A stretch of 64,000 nucleotides of DNA from contig NZ_DFUE01000020.1 in the NCBI RefSeq assembly GCF_002379585.1, positions 17,385-81,384 on the forward strand. The letters run 5' to 3'. Below the pieces are notes generated by a model. The model saw nothing but the letters and a program-made list of their open reading frames with translations. It did no database searches and was not told the DNA's origin. Positions 1-8,827 of the stretch are shown in pieces. The first letter of the stretch is position 1. Every line of letters begins with the position of its first letter. Made by a program: the position numbers and the translations under genes. This DNA is from Pseudomonas sp. UBA4194. GTDB lineage: Bacteria > Pseudomonadota > Gammaproteobacteria > Pseudomonadales > Pseudomonadaceae.

Positions 1-223
1 CGTCCGCGGCCTCGATCAACGCCCAGCCGTCGCTATGGATCTGGGCATCGAGCCCTTGGGTGGCGACCACATCGGCGGCCTGCTCCGGGTTGATATCGCT
101 GACCGCAACCACGGTGCAGCCCAGAAGCGCATGGGTACACCGTCGGATATGGTCGCGGCCGATGGCGCCGGTGCCTATGACGCCCAGTCGTAGCGGCGCG
201 GCAGAAGGTGAAGGTATGGACAT
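1..223 (-). CDS. iolG: myo-inositol 2-dehydrogenase, N-terminal part (cut by window edge)
   Basis: Gfo/Idh/MocA-family NAD-dependent dehydrogenase that oxidises myo-inositol to scyllo-inosose, the first step of the pathway. Only the first 74 or so residues are present; the gene runs off the left edge. The visible part reads MSIPSPSAAPLRLGVIGTGA, with the Rossmann motif GxGxIG at about residues 17-22 and an acidic residue (SDIN) after the second strand. The start at 223 is supported by an AGGAG box about six bases upstream. It is the last visible gene of the minus-strand order iolC-iolE-iolB-iolD-iolG. Family membership is certain; IolG rather than a related sugar dehydrogenase is inferred from the operon. 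Confidence 0.8.
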   Translation of the reverse strand, partial: MSIPSPSAAPLRLGVIGTGAIGRDHIRRCTHALLGCTVVAVSDINPEQAADVVATQGLDAQIHSDGWALIEAAD

Positions 224-262
224 GGACAGCTCCTGGTGGGTGATGCTGACGAGCAGCGTGCT

Positions 263-2200
263 TCAATATCGGCGGGCCTTGGTCACGTTCAGCGCCACGG
301 CACGTGCGGCGGCCCTGGTTCGCTCGCTGGTGGAAACCTGCGCCACACCCACCCGCCACCACGACAGATAGCCATGGAGCATGGTCTTGGGCAGTACCTT
401 GATATCGATCAACGTCGAGACGGTTTGCCGCCGTACATCGGCCAGCGCCGCACGCAGTTGCTCAACGCTGGTCACGCGGTAGGTCTTGCAGCCGTAGGAT
501 GCCGCGTTCATGGCGAAGTCGACCGGCACCAGGCCGCCATCGAGCAGGCCGCTGCCCGGGTCGCGAAAACGCAATTCGGTGCCGAAACTGTCCATCCCAT
601 GGCCCATCTGCAAGTTGTTGATGCAACCGAAGGCCATGTTGTCCAGCAACACCACATTGATCTTGCGCCGCTCCTGAACCGCCGTTACCAGCTCCGAATG
701 CAGCATCATGTAGGAGCCGTCGCCTACCAGCGCATACACCTCCCGGGCAGGCTCGGCAAGCTTGACCCCCAGCGCCGCGTTGACCTCGTAGCCCATGCAG
801 GAGTAACCATATTCGACGTGGTAGGTGTTGGCCTCGCGGCATTGCCAACTGCGCTGCAGATCGCCCGGCAGACTCCCCGCGGCGGCAACGATGATGGCGT
901 CACGCGGCAGGCTATCGTTGAGTACCGCCAGCACCTGACTCTGGGTCAGGCACGAGCCGGTCAGTTCGACGAACTCGCGCAGGACTGCTGGATCCGTGTG
1001 GTCGTCGATCTCGGGTACGAACTCGGTGCCGCCATATTCAACCTGACCGAGGCGCACCAACTCCGTGGCAAGCTCGGCCTTGGCCTGGGCAATCCGCCCG
1101 CCCCAGGCGCTGCGGTAGCCGGCCAGCGCGTGCTGCTCGCCGAGTGCGACCAGGCTTGCCTGGGCGTCCGCTAGCATCTGGACGCCATCGAGCTTCAAGA
1201 CGTCGGCAGAATTGATGTTCAGATTCAGAAACTGTGCGCGGGGATGCTGGAACAACCACTTCGACGAGGTGGTGAAATCGCTGTAGCGCGTGCCTATGCC
1301 AATGATCAGATCAGCTTCCTTGGCCAATTGATTCGCCGCCAGACAGCCGGTTTCGCCTATGCCGCCAACGTTGAGCGGATGATCGCAAGTGATTGCGCTT
1401 TTGCCAGCCTGGGTTTCTGCCACGGGGATGCCGAAACGTTCGGCGAACGCCTGCAGTTCGAGGTTGGCGGACGAGTACCTGACCCCACCGCCACAGATGA
1501 TCAGCGGTGTGCGCTTGCCCAGCAGCAGTCGGCTGGCGTCAGCCAGCATATTTTGCGTGGGCTGCCGGCGGTCGATGCGATGCACCCGTCGGGCCAGAAA
1601 ACTGTTGGGATAATCGTAGGCCTCCGCCTGCACGTCCTGGGGCAAGGCCAGTGTCACGGCACCGGTTTCGGCAGGGTCGGTCAGTACGCGCATGGCGTGC
1701 AGCGCCGCGCTCATGAGTTGCTCGGGACGGTTGATGCGATCCCAGTATTTACTGACCGCAGCAAAGGCGTCGTTGGTGCTGATGCTCAGATCATGGAACT
1801 GCTCGATCTGTTGCAACACCGGATCGGGTTGCCTGCTGGCGTAGACGTCGCCGGGCAGCAGCAGCAATGGAATGCGGTTGGCAGTAGCGGTGGCCGCTGC
1901 GGTCACCATGTTCGCCGCGCCAGGCCCCACGGATGACGTGCAGGCGTAGATCTTGCGCCGCAGATGTTGTTTGGCGAAACCGATGGCGGCATGGGCCATG
2001 CCTTGCTCGTTGCGCCCCTGATGCACCAGCAGTTCGCCGCTGTCCTGTTGCAGCGCCTGTCCCAGCCCCAGCACGTTGCCATGACCGAACACGGTAAACA
2101 CACCGGCGACGAATTTGCTCTGTACGCCATCCACCTCGACGTACTGGTTGTCCAGAAACTTGACCAGGGCTTGAGCCATGGTCAGGCGGGTAATGGTCAT
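263..2200 (-). CDS. iolD: 3D-(3,5/4)-trihydroxycyclohexane-1,2-dione acylhydrolase (ThDP-dependent)
   Basis: IolD opens the six-membered ring of trihydroxycyclohexane-1,2-dione to give 5-deoxy-glucuronate, the third step of inositol breakdown. At 645 residues it has normal family length and the three-domain layout of ThDP enzymes. The N-terminal pyrimidine domain carries the cofactor-activating glutamate in RNEQG (about residue 65), and the C-terminal domain has the ThDP/Mg motif beginning GDGSYMM and ending in NMAFG (about 493-523). Further family hallmarks are TSSVGPGAANM and LPGDVY. It lies about 84 bases downstream of iolB and 40 bases upstream of iolG on the same strand. Confidence 0.93.
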   Translation of the reverse strand: MTITRLTMAQALVKFLDNQYVEVDGVQSKFVAGVFTVFGHGNVLGLGQALQQDSGELLVHQGRNEQGMAHAAIGFAKQHLRRKIYACTSSVGPGAANMVTAAATATANRIPLLLLPGDVYASRQPDPVLQQIEQFHDLSISTNDAFAAVSKYWDRINRPEQLMSAALHAMRVLTDPAETGAVTLALPQDVQAEAYDYPNSFLARRVHRIDRRQPTQNMLADASRLLLGKRTPLIICGGGVRYSSANLELQAFAERFGIPVAETQAGKSAITCDHPLNVGGIGETGCLAANQLAKEADLIIGIGTRYSDFTTSSKWLFQHPRAQFLNLNINSADVLKLDGVQMLADAQASLVALGEQHALAGYRSAWGGRIAQAKAELATELVRLGQVEYGGTEFVPEIDDHTDPAVLREFVELTGSCLTQSQVLAVLNDSLPRDAIIVAAAGSLPGDLQRSWQCREANTYHVEYGYSCMGYEVNAALGVKLAEPAREVYALVGDGSYMMLHSELVTAVQERRKINVVLLDNMAFGCINNLQMGHGMDSFGTELRFRDPGSGLLDGGLVPVDFAMNAASYGCKTYRVTSVEQLRAALADVRRQTVSTLIDIKVLPKTMLHGYLSWWRVGVAQVSTSERTRAAARAVALNVTKARRY

Positions 2201-2284
2201 GCGCGGTTCCTCGGCAGGATCGAGTGATGCGTTGAGTCGGCGGCGCCTTCCCGGCGGCTGGTCACCGTCTGAAAGATGATGGCG

Positions 2285-3093
2285 CTATGCATCGAGTAAC
2301 CATGCATGCCGCGGGTCGTTATGGAATTGCCAGACGCGCCGGGGCCCGGCCATGACATTCAGGTAATAGGACTCGTAGCCATAGGGCGCGCACACCGGGT
2401 GGTAGCCCCTGGGTACCATCACCAGATCGCCGTTTTCCACCGCCATCGCTTCATCGAGGCTGCGGTCGTCGGTGTACACACGCTGGAACACGAATCCCTG
2501 GGGCGGATTGATCCGGTGGTAATAGGTTTCCTCCAACAGGCTCTGATGCGGCAGGTCGTCGGTATCGTGCTTGTGCGGCGGATAGCTGGAGGAGTGCCCC
2601 GGCGGCGTGCGCACTTCGACCACCAGCAGCGAATGGGCATCTCCGGTGTCCGGCAGGATGTCGCACACATAACGTGTGTTGGCGCCCTTGCCCCGAACAC
2701 TGCGCCGCATGCTGGCGGGGTCGATCAGCCGCGCTGGCCAGCCTGCGTCACGGCTGCCAGGAGCCGAACACACCGCAATCTGCAGGTTGCTCAGGGCACT
2801 GACCCGGACCTGGGTATCGGGCGGTAGATAGACGGCGTAGGGCGACCTGTCTTCGAACACGCAGTCCCGGCGGCCGACATTGCCCCAGCCGATTGCACCT
2901 TGCCCTGGCGCATACCTTCCAGATCGAGCCTGCCGGCGAGCACCACCACACACAACTCATGGTCGCCTGCGCTCAGCGCCAGGCTTTCGCCCAGGCTCAA
3001 CCGATAGGCCGCAAAGCCGACATACTGAAGACACCCTTCGGGCAACTGCACCTGGACCTGGCCCTGTGGACAGCCTTTGATCAACAGGCTCAT
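2285..3093 (-). pseudogene. iolB: 5-deoxy-glucuronate isomerase, apparently frameshifted
   Basis: IolB isomerises 5-deoxy-glucuronate to 2-deoxy-5-keto-gluconate and is a metal-binding bicupin. The N-terminal frame starts MSLLIKG at 3093, overlapping the iolE stop (ATGA), and matches IolB through the segment LAGRLDLEG near position 2912. Homology then continues in another frame (APGQGAIGWGN) to the stop at 2285. That second frame contains SVRGKGANTRYVCDILPD, the PPHKHD metal motif and the C-terminal YHPVCAPYGYESYYLNVMAGP. The span is 809 bases, one short of a multiple of three, so restoring one base near 2905-2912 would give a normal 269-residue protein. It is either a genuine inactivating deletion or an assembly error; the intact operon around it makes an error plausible. 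Confidence 0.85.
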
Positions 3094-3983
3094 GCCCGGC
3101 TCCTTTCTTCGAGCAACCGTCGCAGCGTCTCGTAACCCTTCTGCGCATAGGCATAGCTCGGGGCCACGGCGGGGTCCTGTTCGGCCTCCACCACCAGCCA
3201 ACCCTTGTAGTCACGGGCCAGCAACGCGTCGAGCAAGGCGGCGAAGTCGATGTCGCCATCGCCCGGCACCGTGAATGTGCCGTTGACGATGCAGTCGGGG
3301 AAGCTCCAGCGTTCATTGCGGGCCATCTGCACCACTGGCGCGCGAACGTCCTTGAAGTGCACGTGGCAGATTCGCTCGACGTGTGTGCGCAGCATCTGCA
3401 GAGGATCGCCACCGCCCATGTAGCAGTGTCCTGAGTCAAACAGCAGGCCTACCTCCACCCCCGTCAGGGTCATCAGCCGGTCGATGTCCTCTGGCGATTG
3501 CACATAGGCGCCCATGTGCGGGTGGTACGCCAGGCGCACACCTTGAGACAGGGTGAACCGGGCCAGTTCGTCGAGCTTGTGGGCATAGGCCTGCCAGTCC
3601 TGCGCGCCGGCGAACCTGGGCCGCTCGGCCAACGCGACGGCCTGTCCCTGGATCGAATCGGCCGTCTCGCCGTATACCAGCACCTTGGCGCCATTGCTGC
3701 TCAGTAACTGCACATGGCTGGCAATCGCGTCGATCTCTTCGGCCACTGATCGATGCGCCAGCAAGCCCGAGTACCAACCGGACACCAACGCCAGGTCATG
3801 TGCACCCAGTACGTCGCTGACGCCCTGGGCCGTGCGGGGGAACTTGCCGTTGAGCTCGAAACCTTCGTAGCCGATCGCTTTGCCCTCACTCAAGGCCGTT
3901 TCCAGCGAGGTTTCACCCCCGAGCGCGGGCAGATCATCATTGCTCCAGGAGATAGGGTTGATGCCGATTCGGATAGCGGACAT
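3090..3983 (-). CDS. iolE: myo-inosose-2 dehydratase
   Basis: IolE dehydrates scyllo-inosose to 3D-(3,5/4)-trihydroxycyclohexane-1,2-dione. It is a 297-residue xylose-isomerase-like TIM barrel of normal length. Family features include GINPISWSNDDLPALGG at the N-terminus, HPHMGAYVQ, FDSGHCYMGGGDP, HVHFKDVR and the C-terminal WLVVEAEQDP, which supply the metal-binding acidic and histidine residues. Its stop overlaps the iolB start by an ATGA junction, implying translational coupling, and it follows iolC by about 49 bases. Confidence 0.94.
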   Translation of the reverse strand: MSAIRIGINPISWSNDDLPALGGETSLETALSEGKAIGYEGFELNGKFPRTAQGVSDVLGAHDLALVSGWYSGLLAHRSVAEEIDAIASHVQLLSSNGAKVLVYGETADSIQGQAVALAERPRFAGAQDWQAYAHKLDELARFTLSQGVRLAYHPHMGAYVQSPEDIDRLMTLTGVEVGLLFDSGHCYMGGGDPLQMLRTHVERICHVHFKDVRAPVVQMARNERWSFPDCIVNGTFTVPGDGDIDFAALLDALLARDYKGWLVVEAEQDPAVAPSYAYAQKGYETLRRLLEERSRA

Positions 3984-4032
3984 GACGGTACCTTTATTGT
4001 TGTAGGCGTACTCAGGCGTCGCTGAGCCGGCG

Positions 4033-5973
4033 TCACTGCGCTCGGGCAGTGCACCAGGCGTGGATCAGGGCGTCGAAGGTGCCGCGCACCCGTTCGATCA
4101 AGGTGGCGTCGTCGATCTGCCCGGTCAGCCATGCATGAGCGGGTTCCTGAAAAATCGTCCGACCCACGGCAAAGCCTCGACAGCTTCTGCTGCGACGCGC
4201 ATGGAGAAAACCTTGGGCCAGTACCTCCACGGGCGCATTGAGCCCCAGCAACACCACGCCATGACACCAGGGGTCGCGCTCTTCTATAAGGGCATCGATG
4301 TGCTGCCACTCGCCTGCGGTGGGCGCTTCGATCTTCCACCAGGCCGGGTAGATGCCCAGGTTGTACAACCGCTTGAGCGCACGATAGAGAACGTCCGGAT
4401 GCGCACCGCAGAGGTCACTGGGGGGAATGATCTCCAGCAGCAGTTCGTGGCCGCTGACCAGCGATGCGTCATACACCGCGCGAATCTGCGCCTCCTGTTC
4501 GAGCCGCAGCATGGGTTCGTCGTCAGGGTGATAGTGCACCAGGCACTTGATGATCTGCTCCTTGGGCCAGGCGATCAGGCTGGTACCGACGGAGCGACCG
4601 TGTTCGAAAGTCAGGGGCCGCGATCCCTGCCGTTCTACCGGGCGCGCCACCCACCATCCACGTCCGGTGGCGGCATCGAGAGCGTCCTGGCCGAAGCGCT
4701 GATCGACCAGCACGCCAACGTCAGCCACCACCCCTCGGTCGGCCAGGCCGGCCTGCACGTGCTCCACTGCCTTCACGAACAACTGCTTGAGCTCGCTGAT
4801 CCGCTGTACATCGACGCCGCCTTGTCGTGCCAGATCGAAGAACTGGCTGCGATGATCGAAGGCGAAGATGAACAACTGACGCCAGTGTCGGCGTGGCACG
4901 CTGACTCGATGAAGTCGCTGCACGGTGTCGTCCAGGTCGGGACGTGCGATAGGGACCGGGCGGCTGAACAGATAGTCGAGCTCGGCAGCGGTTGGCATGG
5001 CCGGCGCGCAAGCATGACGCGACACTACCAACGCCCCGCAGGCATTGCCCAGTTGGCAGCAGCGCTCATCGCTGGCATCGCGCAACCAGCCGCTGAGGTA
5101 GCCGGACAGGAACGCATCACCCGCCCCCAGTACATTGAGTACCTGCACACGAAGACCGGGATGAATGATCGCGTCTCCCAGTCGCGCCGGCACGGCCCCG
5201 CTGATGACCGTGCATCCTAGAGCCCCCAGCTTTACCACCAGGGTTGCCGCGCTGAGGCTGCGCACGGTGCGCAACGCGGTGACCAGATCCTCACTGCCTC
5301 CGGCAAGCAGAAACTCTTCTTCGGTGCCCACGATCAGGTCGAAGTGCGACAGGATGCCTTGCACGTGCTGGCTGACGCGCTGGTCGGCGACAAACCGAGT
5401 GGCACCGTCGGCCTTGCCGGTCAGCCCCCACAGCACCGGACGATAGTCGATATCGAGCACCCGCTGCACGCCGTACCGCTCGGCGTATTCCAGCGCCCGA
5501 AGGCTCGCGCCGTGAACACCCTCGGTAGAGAAATGCGTGCCGGTGATCAACAGTGCCTTGCTGGAAGCAATGAGGTGCTCGTGTACATCCTCGGCACACA
5601 GCGCCATGTCGGCGCAATTTTCCCGGTAGAACACCAGCGGAAAGGTTTCGCGATCCTCCATGCCCAGCAACACCATGGCGGTGAGGCGCTCGCGGTCGAC
5701 GGCGACAGCGCTGACATCGCAGCCCTCGCGGGCCAGCGACTCCCTGAGGAAGCGTCCCATGTGGTCATCGCCCACCCGGCTCAGCATGGCGGACTTGAGG
5801 CCCAATCGAGCCGTGCCGAAAGCGATGTTGGCCGAGGAGCCGCCCAGCGACTTGGCAAAGCTGCTGACATCCTCCAGGCGGGCGCCTATCTGTTGGGCAT
5901 AGAGGTCAACGCCCAGCCGCCCCAGGCACACCAAATCGTATTGTCGCCCACTGGCGAAACGACTCCGGCTCAT
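4033..5973 (-). CDS. iolC: bifunctional 5-dehydro-2-deoxygluconokinase / DUF2090 (probable phospho-aldolase)
   Basis: The N-terminal PfkB-type sugar kinase domain (about residues 10-330) phosphorylates 2-deoxy-5-keto-gluconate. It has the GGSSANIA substrate region (44-51) and the PfkB signature GAGDAFLSG (283-291). The C-terminal half (about 340-640) is a DUF2090 domain. In proteobacteria lacking separate iolJ this domain is thought to be the aldolase that yields malonate semialdehyde and DHAP; that is family knowledge, not visible here. The start MSRSRFASG at 5973 was chosen over an upstream in-frame ATG because AGGAG lies six bases before it. It is the first gene of the operon, and its leader carries a possible Hfq/Crc motif (5985-5992). 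Confidence 0.9.
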   Translation of the reverse strand: MSRSRFASGRQYDLVCLGRLGVDLYAQQIGARLEDVSSFAKSLGGSSANIAFGTARLGLKSAMLSRVGDDHMGRFLRESLAREGCDVSAVAVDRERLTAMVLLGMEDRETFPLVFYRENCADMALCAEDVHEHLIASSKALLITGTHFSTEGVHGASLRALEYAERYGVQRVLDIDYRPVLWGLTGKADGATRFVADQRVSQHVQGILSHFDLIVGTEEEFLLAGGSEDLVTALRTVRSLSAATLVVKLGALGCTVISGAVPARLGDAIIHPGLRVQVLNVLGAGDAFLSGYLSGWLRDASDERCCQLGNACGALVVSRHACAPAMPTAAELDYLFSRPVPIARPDLDDTVQRLHRVSVPRRHWRQLFIFAFDHRSQFFDLARQGGVDVQRISELKQLFVKAVEHVQAGLADRGVVADVGVLVDQRFGQDALDAATGRGWWVARPVERQGSRPLTFEHGRSVGTSLIAWPKEQIIKCLVHYHPDDEPMLRLEQEAQIRAVYDASLVSGHELLLEIIPPSDLCGAHPDVLYRALKRLYNLGIYPAWWKIEAPTAGEWQHIDALIEERDPWCHGVVLLGLNAPVEVLAQGFLHARRSRSCRGFAVGRTIFQEPAHAWLTGQIDDATLIERVRGTFDALIHAWCTARAQ

Positions 5974-5984
5974 ATTGGCTCCTG

Positions 5985-5992
5985 TTGTTTTT
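5985..5992 (-). promoter_or_regulatory. A-rich Hfq/Crc-type motif overlapping the iolC ribosome binding region
   Basis: The minus-strand leader reads AAAAACAACAGGAG just before iolC, so the AAnAAnAA pattern (AAAAACAA) directly abuts the Shine-Dalgarno sequence. In Pseudomonas this pattern near a start codon is the known target of Hfq/Crc translational catabolite repression. That it acts on iolC is inference. Confidence 0.45.
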
Positions 5993-6038
5993 ATAAGCCT
6001 GCACGGGCCTTCTGAAAGAAAGCGCCATTCGTGCCGTG

Positions 6039-6067
6039 ACTCTAGGACGGCAAAGCCCAATAATCAA
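6039..6067 (-). promoter_or_regulatory. candidate sigma-70 promoter of the iol operon
   Basis: On the minus strand TTGATT is separated by 17 bases from TAGAGT, in the 274-base gap between divergent iolC and iolR. The match is moderate (four of six in each hexamer), so this is a candidate only. Just upstream lie a palindrome ATGAT-CT-ATCAT (6078-6089) and two GAAAT words, a plausible place for IolR to bind. Confidence 0.4.
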
Positions 6068-6247
6068 TTTTATTTCCATGATCTATCATTTCAGAATATT
6101 TTTATCGTTCGAGCCATGTCGTTTGCCGCCACCGCACCGTATGTGTCGCGGTTTTTTTCTGACAAGCGCTGTAACATGCCAGCCACCTGATGAAGTCGAG
6201 CGCCTGCGCGTGCACGCGCTGCCCCGACCCTGCCATAAGGATTGCCC

Positions 6248-7186
6248 ATGCCCCGCTCCGAGCCGCCGGCGGCCGCCACTTCCCATCCCGAGAACAGCGA
6301 ACCGGGTGCCTCGACGGCAATTGCTCCGGCGCAAACTGCCGAACAACTGTTGCAGCAGATCACTCGGGACTACGATGACCTGCCTCGCCAACTCAAGCGG
6401 ATCGCCAGCTACATGACGCAGCAGAGCGAACGCATCATGGTTGATCGGATCAGCGACATTGCGCGCGAGTGTGAAGTGCAGCCTTCAGCCATCGTGCGCT
6501 TTTCGCAACGCCTGGGTTTCAGCGGCTTCAGTGAAATGCAGGCGTTGTTTCGCCAGGCCTATACGCAGAAAGCCAGCCCTGTACAGAATTACCAGCAACG
6601 CATTCGCCATCTGATCGACAGCAAGTCCAGGAGCACCCGCAGCGTCGATCTGGCCCGCGAGTGCGTCAGTGCGACCTTGTCCGGCATCGAGCGGCTGGAA
6701 CGGGAGCTTGACGGTGACGCGTTCGAAACGGCTACCGAGCTGGTCGCCAACGCCGAAAACATCTACGTGGTAGGCGTTCGACGATCCTTCGCGGTCGCCG
6801 ACTATCTGGTGTACAACCTGCAACACACCAACAAGCGCATTCATCTGGTGTCAGGGCTGGGCGGCAGCTATCGCGAGCAGATGCGCAGCGTGCGTGCCGA
6901 TGACCTGGTGATTGCCATCAGCTTCACGCCCTATGGCAAGGAAACCCAGCACTGCCTGCGCATCGCCCAGTTGCATCAGGCCAAGACGCTGGTCATCACT
7001 GATAGCAACCTGTCCCCCCTGGCCAAGCGCGCCGACAGCGTGTTGCTGGTGAACGAGGGCAGCTCGTTCGCATTCCGTTCCCTGAGCGCCACGCTGTGCC
7101 TCTGTCAGGCGCTGTTCATTGCCGTCGCGTATCGGTTGGAACTGAAGGTGGACGAGATTCACGAGCAACCGGGCTTCGAAGACTGA
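6248..7186 (+). CDS. iolR: RpiR-family transcriptional regulator of inositol catabolism
   Basis: 312-residue RpiR-type regulator with an N-terminal helix-turn-helix domain (ERIMVDRISDIARECEVQPS and IVRFSQRLGFSGFSEMQALF, about residues 55-100) and a C-terminal SIS sugar-phosphate-binding domain (about 150-290, including NIYVVGVRRSFAVADYL and SFTPYGKETQHCLRIA). ATG 6248 is preferred over an in-frame TTG at 6242 because AAGGA lies six bases before it. It is transcribed divergently from iolC, the usual position of RpiR-type inositol regulators in pseudomonads, and probably represses the operon until an inositol intermediate binds the SIS domain. Confidence 0.85.
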   Translation: MPRSEPPAAATSHPENSEPGASTAIAPAQTAEQLLQQITRDYDDLPRQLKRIASYMTQQSERIMVDRISDIARECEVQPSAIVRFSQRLGFSGFSEMQALFRQAYTQKASPVQNYQQRIRHLIDSKSRSTRSVDLARECVSATLSGIERLERELDGDAFETATELVANAENIYVVGVRRSFAVADYLVYNLQHTNKRIHLVSGLGGSYREQMRSVRADDLVIAISFTPYGKETQHCLRIAQLHQAKTLVITDSNLSPLAKRADSVLLVNEGSSFAFRSLSATLCLCQALFIAVAYRLELKVDEIHEQPGFED

Positions 7187-7193
7187 AGCCCGG
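7169..7193. terminator. hairpin at the 3' end of iolR
   Basis: A nine-base perfect stem (CCGGGCTTC / GAAGCCCGG) with a seven-base loop spans the iolR stop codon. No T-run follows, so it may be a weak terminator or an mRNA-stabilising hairpin between two convergent genes. Confidence 0.45.
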
Positions 7194-7222
7194 TGCCGTC
7201 CGCCCTCACTTCACGGGCATGA

Positions 7223-8383
7223 TCAGTAGTCGACCCACACGCCACCGGCATCCGCCGATTCGACACAGCGCTGCACCCAGCGCACACCTTGCACGCCGGC
7301 CTCTATGTCGGGATAGGGCAAGGGCGGGGCCAGACCCCGGTCTGCGGCGTCCATGGCCAGCGCGAAGCGCAGATACATATTCGACCAGGCGTCGAACAGG
7401 CCCTCGCAATGCCCCGGCCCCACCCGATCGTCCACCAATGCTTCGGGATGCAGATAGGCCATGCCTCGCTCCAGCACCTGGGCGGGCTTGCCTTGCACCT
7501 CGACACTCAGCTGGTTGGGCCGCTCGTCCCACCACTCGAGACTGGCCTGCGAGCCGATCACCCGAATTTTCTGACCGTGCATGCCGCCAGCATTCACAGC
7601 ACTGGTCCAGAGCATGCCCATGGCCCCGCCGGCATACTCCATGAGCGTGTAGGCGTTATCTTCCAAGGGCGCACGGCTTTTGACGAAGCTTTGGCGGCTG
7701 CACAGCAATCGCTTGATTTTCAGCTTTGGCAACATGACCTCGCTGATATGGAGCGGGTGAGTGGCCAGATCGCCCAACACATAGCTGGGCCCGGCGACGT
7801 TGGGGTCAACGCGCCACTTCGCCGCTTCGCTTTGGGCTTCCACGGCAGCGCTGTGAAAACCATGAGCGAACTGCATGTGCACCATGCGGATATCACCCAG
7901 CTCACCCGCGGCGATCATCGCCCGCGCCTGCTCGATCATCTGATGCCCTGCGTAGCCGTACGCCAGGCCCACCACCCGCCGACGCTCCCTGGCCAGATCA
8001 CGCAAGTGATGGGCCTGCTGCACGGTGAAGCACAGCGGCTTCTCGCACACCACGTGAAGGCCGGCCTCCAACGCCGCCTTGGTGATCGCGAAATGGGTGC
8101 CGTTGGGGGTGGCCACGGTGACCGCCTGAATGCCGTCGGCCCGCCGAGCTTCCTGCTCGAACAAGCTCAGGTAGTCGGGGTAGCAGCGATCCGGGTCGAC
8201 GCCCAGCTGAGCGCCGAACGTGCGACCGCGCTGAGTGTCGAGGTCGAACGCACCGGCGACCAAGGCGAAGCAGTGGTCCCGGAGTGCGGCCGAGCGGTGA
8301 CTGTAGCCAATCTGGCTGAGGCTGCCGCCCCCAACCATGGCCCAGCGGATGGGGTGAGCGAGAAGCTTGCTGCCATTGATCAT
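7223..8383 (-). CDS. Gfo/Idh/MocA-family oxidoreductase
   Basis: 386-residue NAD(P)-dependent sugar or inositol dehydrogenase. The N-terminal Rossmann fold has MVGGGSLSQIGYSHR (about 16-30), the family EKP motif follows at residues 114-116 (HVVCEKPLC), and the C-terminal part includes GDLATHPLH and the substrate-binding region. It is convergent with iolR and not part of the visible iol operon. The location suggests a role with inositol isomers such as scyllo-inositol or inososes, but the substrate cannot be read from sequence. Confidence 0.8.
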   Translation of the reverse strand: MINGSKLLAHPIRWAMVGGGSLSQIGYSHRSAALRDHCFALVAGAFDLDTQRGRTFGAQLGVDPDRCYPDYLSLFEQEARRADGIQAVTVATPNGTHFAITKAALEAGLHVVCEKPLCFTVQQAHHLRDLARERRRVVGLAYGYAGHQMIEQARAMIAAGELGDIRMVHMQFAHGFHSAAVEAQSEAAKWRVDPNVAGPSYVLGDLATHPLHISEVMLPKLKIKRLLCSRQSFVKSRAPLEDNAYTLMEYAGGAMGMLWTSAVNAGGMHGQKIRVIGSQASLEWWDERPNQLSVEVQGKPAQVLERGMAYLHPEALVDDRVGPGHCEGLFDAWSNMYLRFALAMDAADRGLAPPLPYPDIEAGVQGVRWVQRCVESADAGGVWVDY

Positions 8384-8523
8384 GATGTTGTCCTTGTTAG
8401 TGATCAGGGGCGGTAACGATAGCAGCAGCGTGGAGCGGTGGCGTTGGGTCCCCTATCGTACACAGCGCAACACCTCGGCTATACTGCGCGCCCTTTCTGC
8501 CCCACAGCATTCCCGGAGTCACC

Positions 8524-8742
8524 ATGTCCGATCGCCCAGCCGTCCCCGACCACGTTTCGCCCGACGAGCTGGGCGCCGATGACGCGGTGAAAATTCCGGC
8601 GTTCAGCTTCCCGTTCAAGCCCGCCGCCTTCGCAGCAGCCAAGAAGCAAGGCGCGCAGTACCCGGGTGCTGGCAAGTCCAACCATGACAAGACGCCAGGC
8701 CGTGCGCCGAACGGCACCCGTCGGTCCATGGGCAAGCGCTGA
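8524..8742 (+). CDS. small conserved hypothetical protein (72 aa)
   Basis: A basic, proline- and alanine-rich protein ending HDKTPGRAPNGTRRSMGKR. No signal peptide or membrane segment is visible. The start has a GGAG box eight bases upstream, and a TATACT -10-like hexamer lies about 40 bases further upstream. Codon use resembles its neighbours. I do not recognise a domain; it resembles small proteins annotated as hypothetical across Pseudomonas. Confidence 0.65.
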   Translation: MSDRPAVPDHVSPDELGADDAVKIPAFSFPFKPAAFAAAKKQGAQYPGAGKSNHDKTPGRAPNGTRRSMGKR

Positions 8743-8827
8743 TTCCGGCCGACGTCGCAATCCGGCCGGGCGGCCGGCGGCAGCCGCTCTAGAAAGCCAC
8801 TGACAGCAGCACCCACGGCTGGTCATA

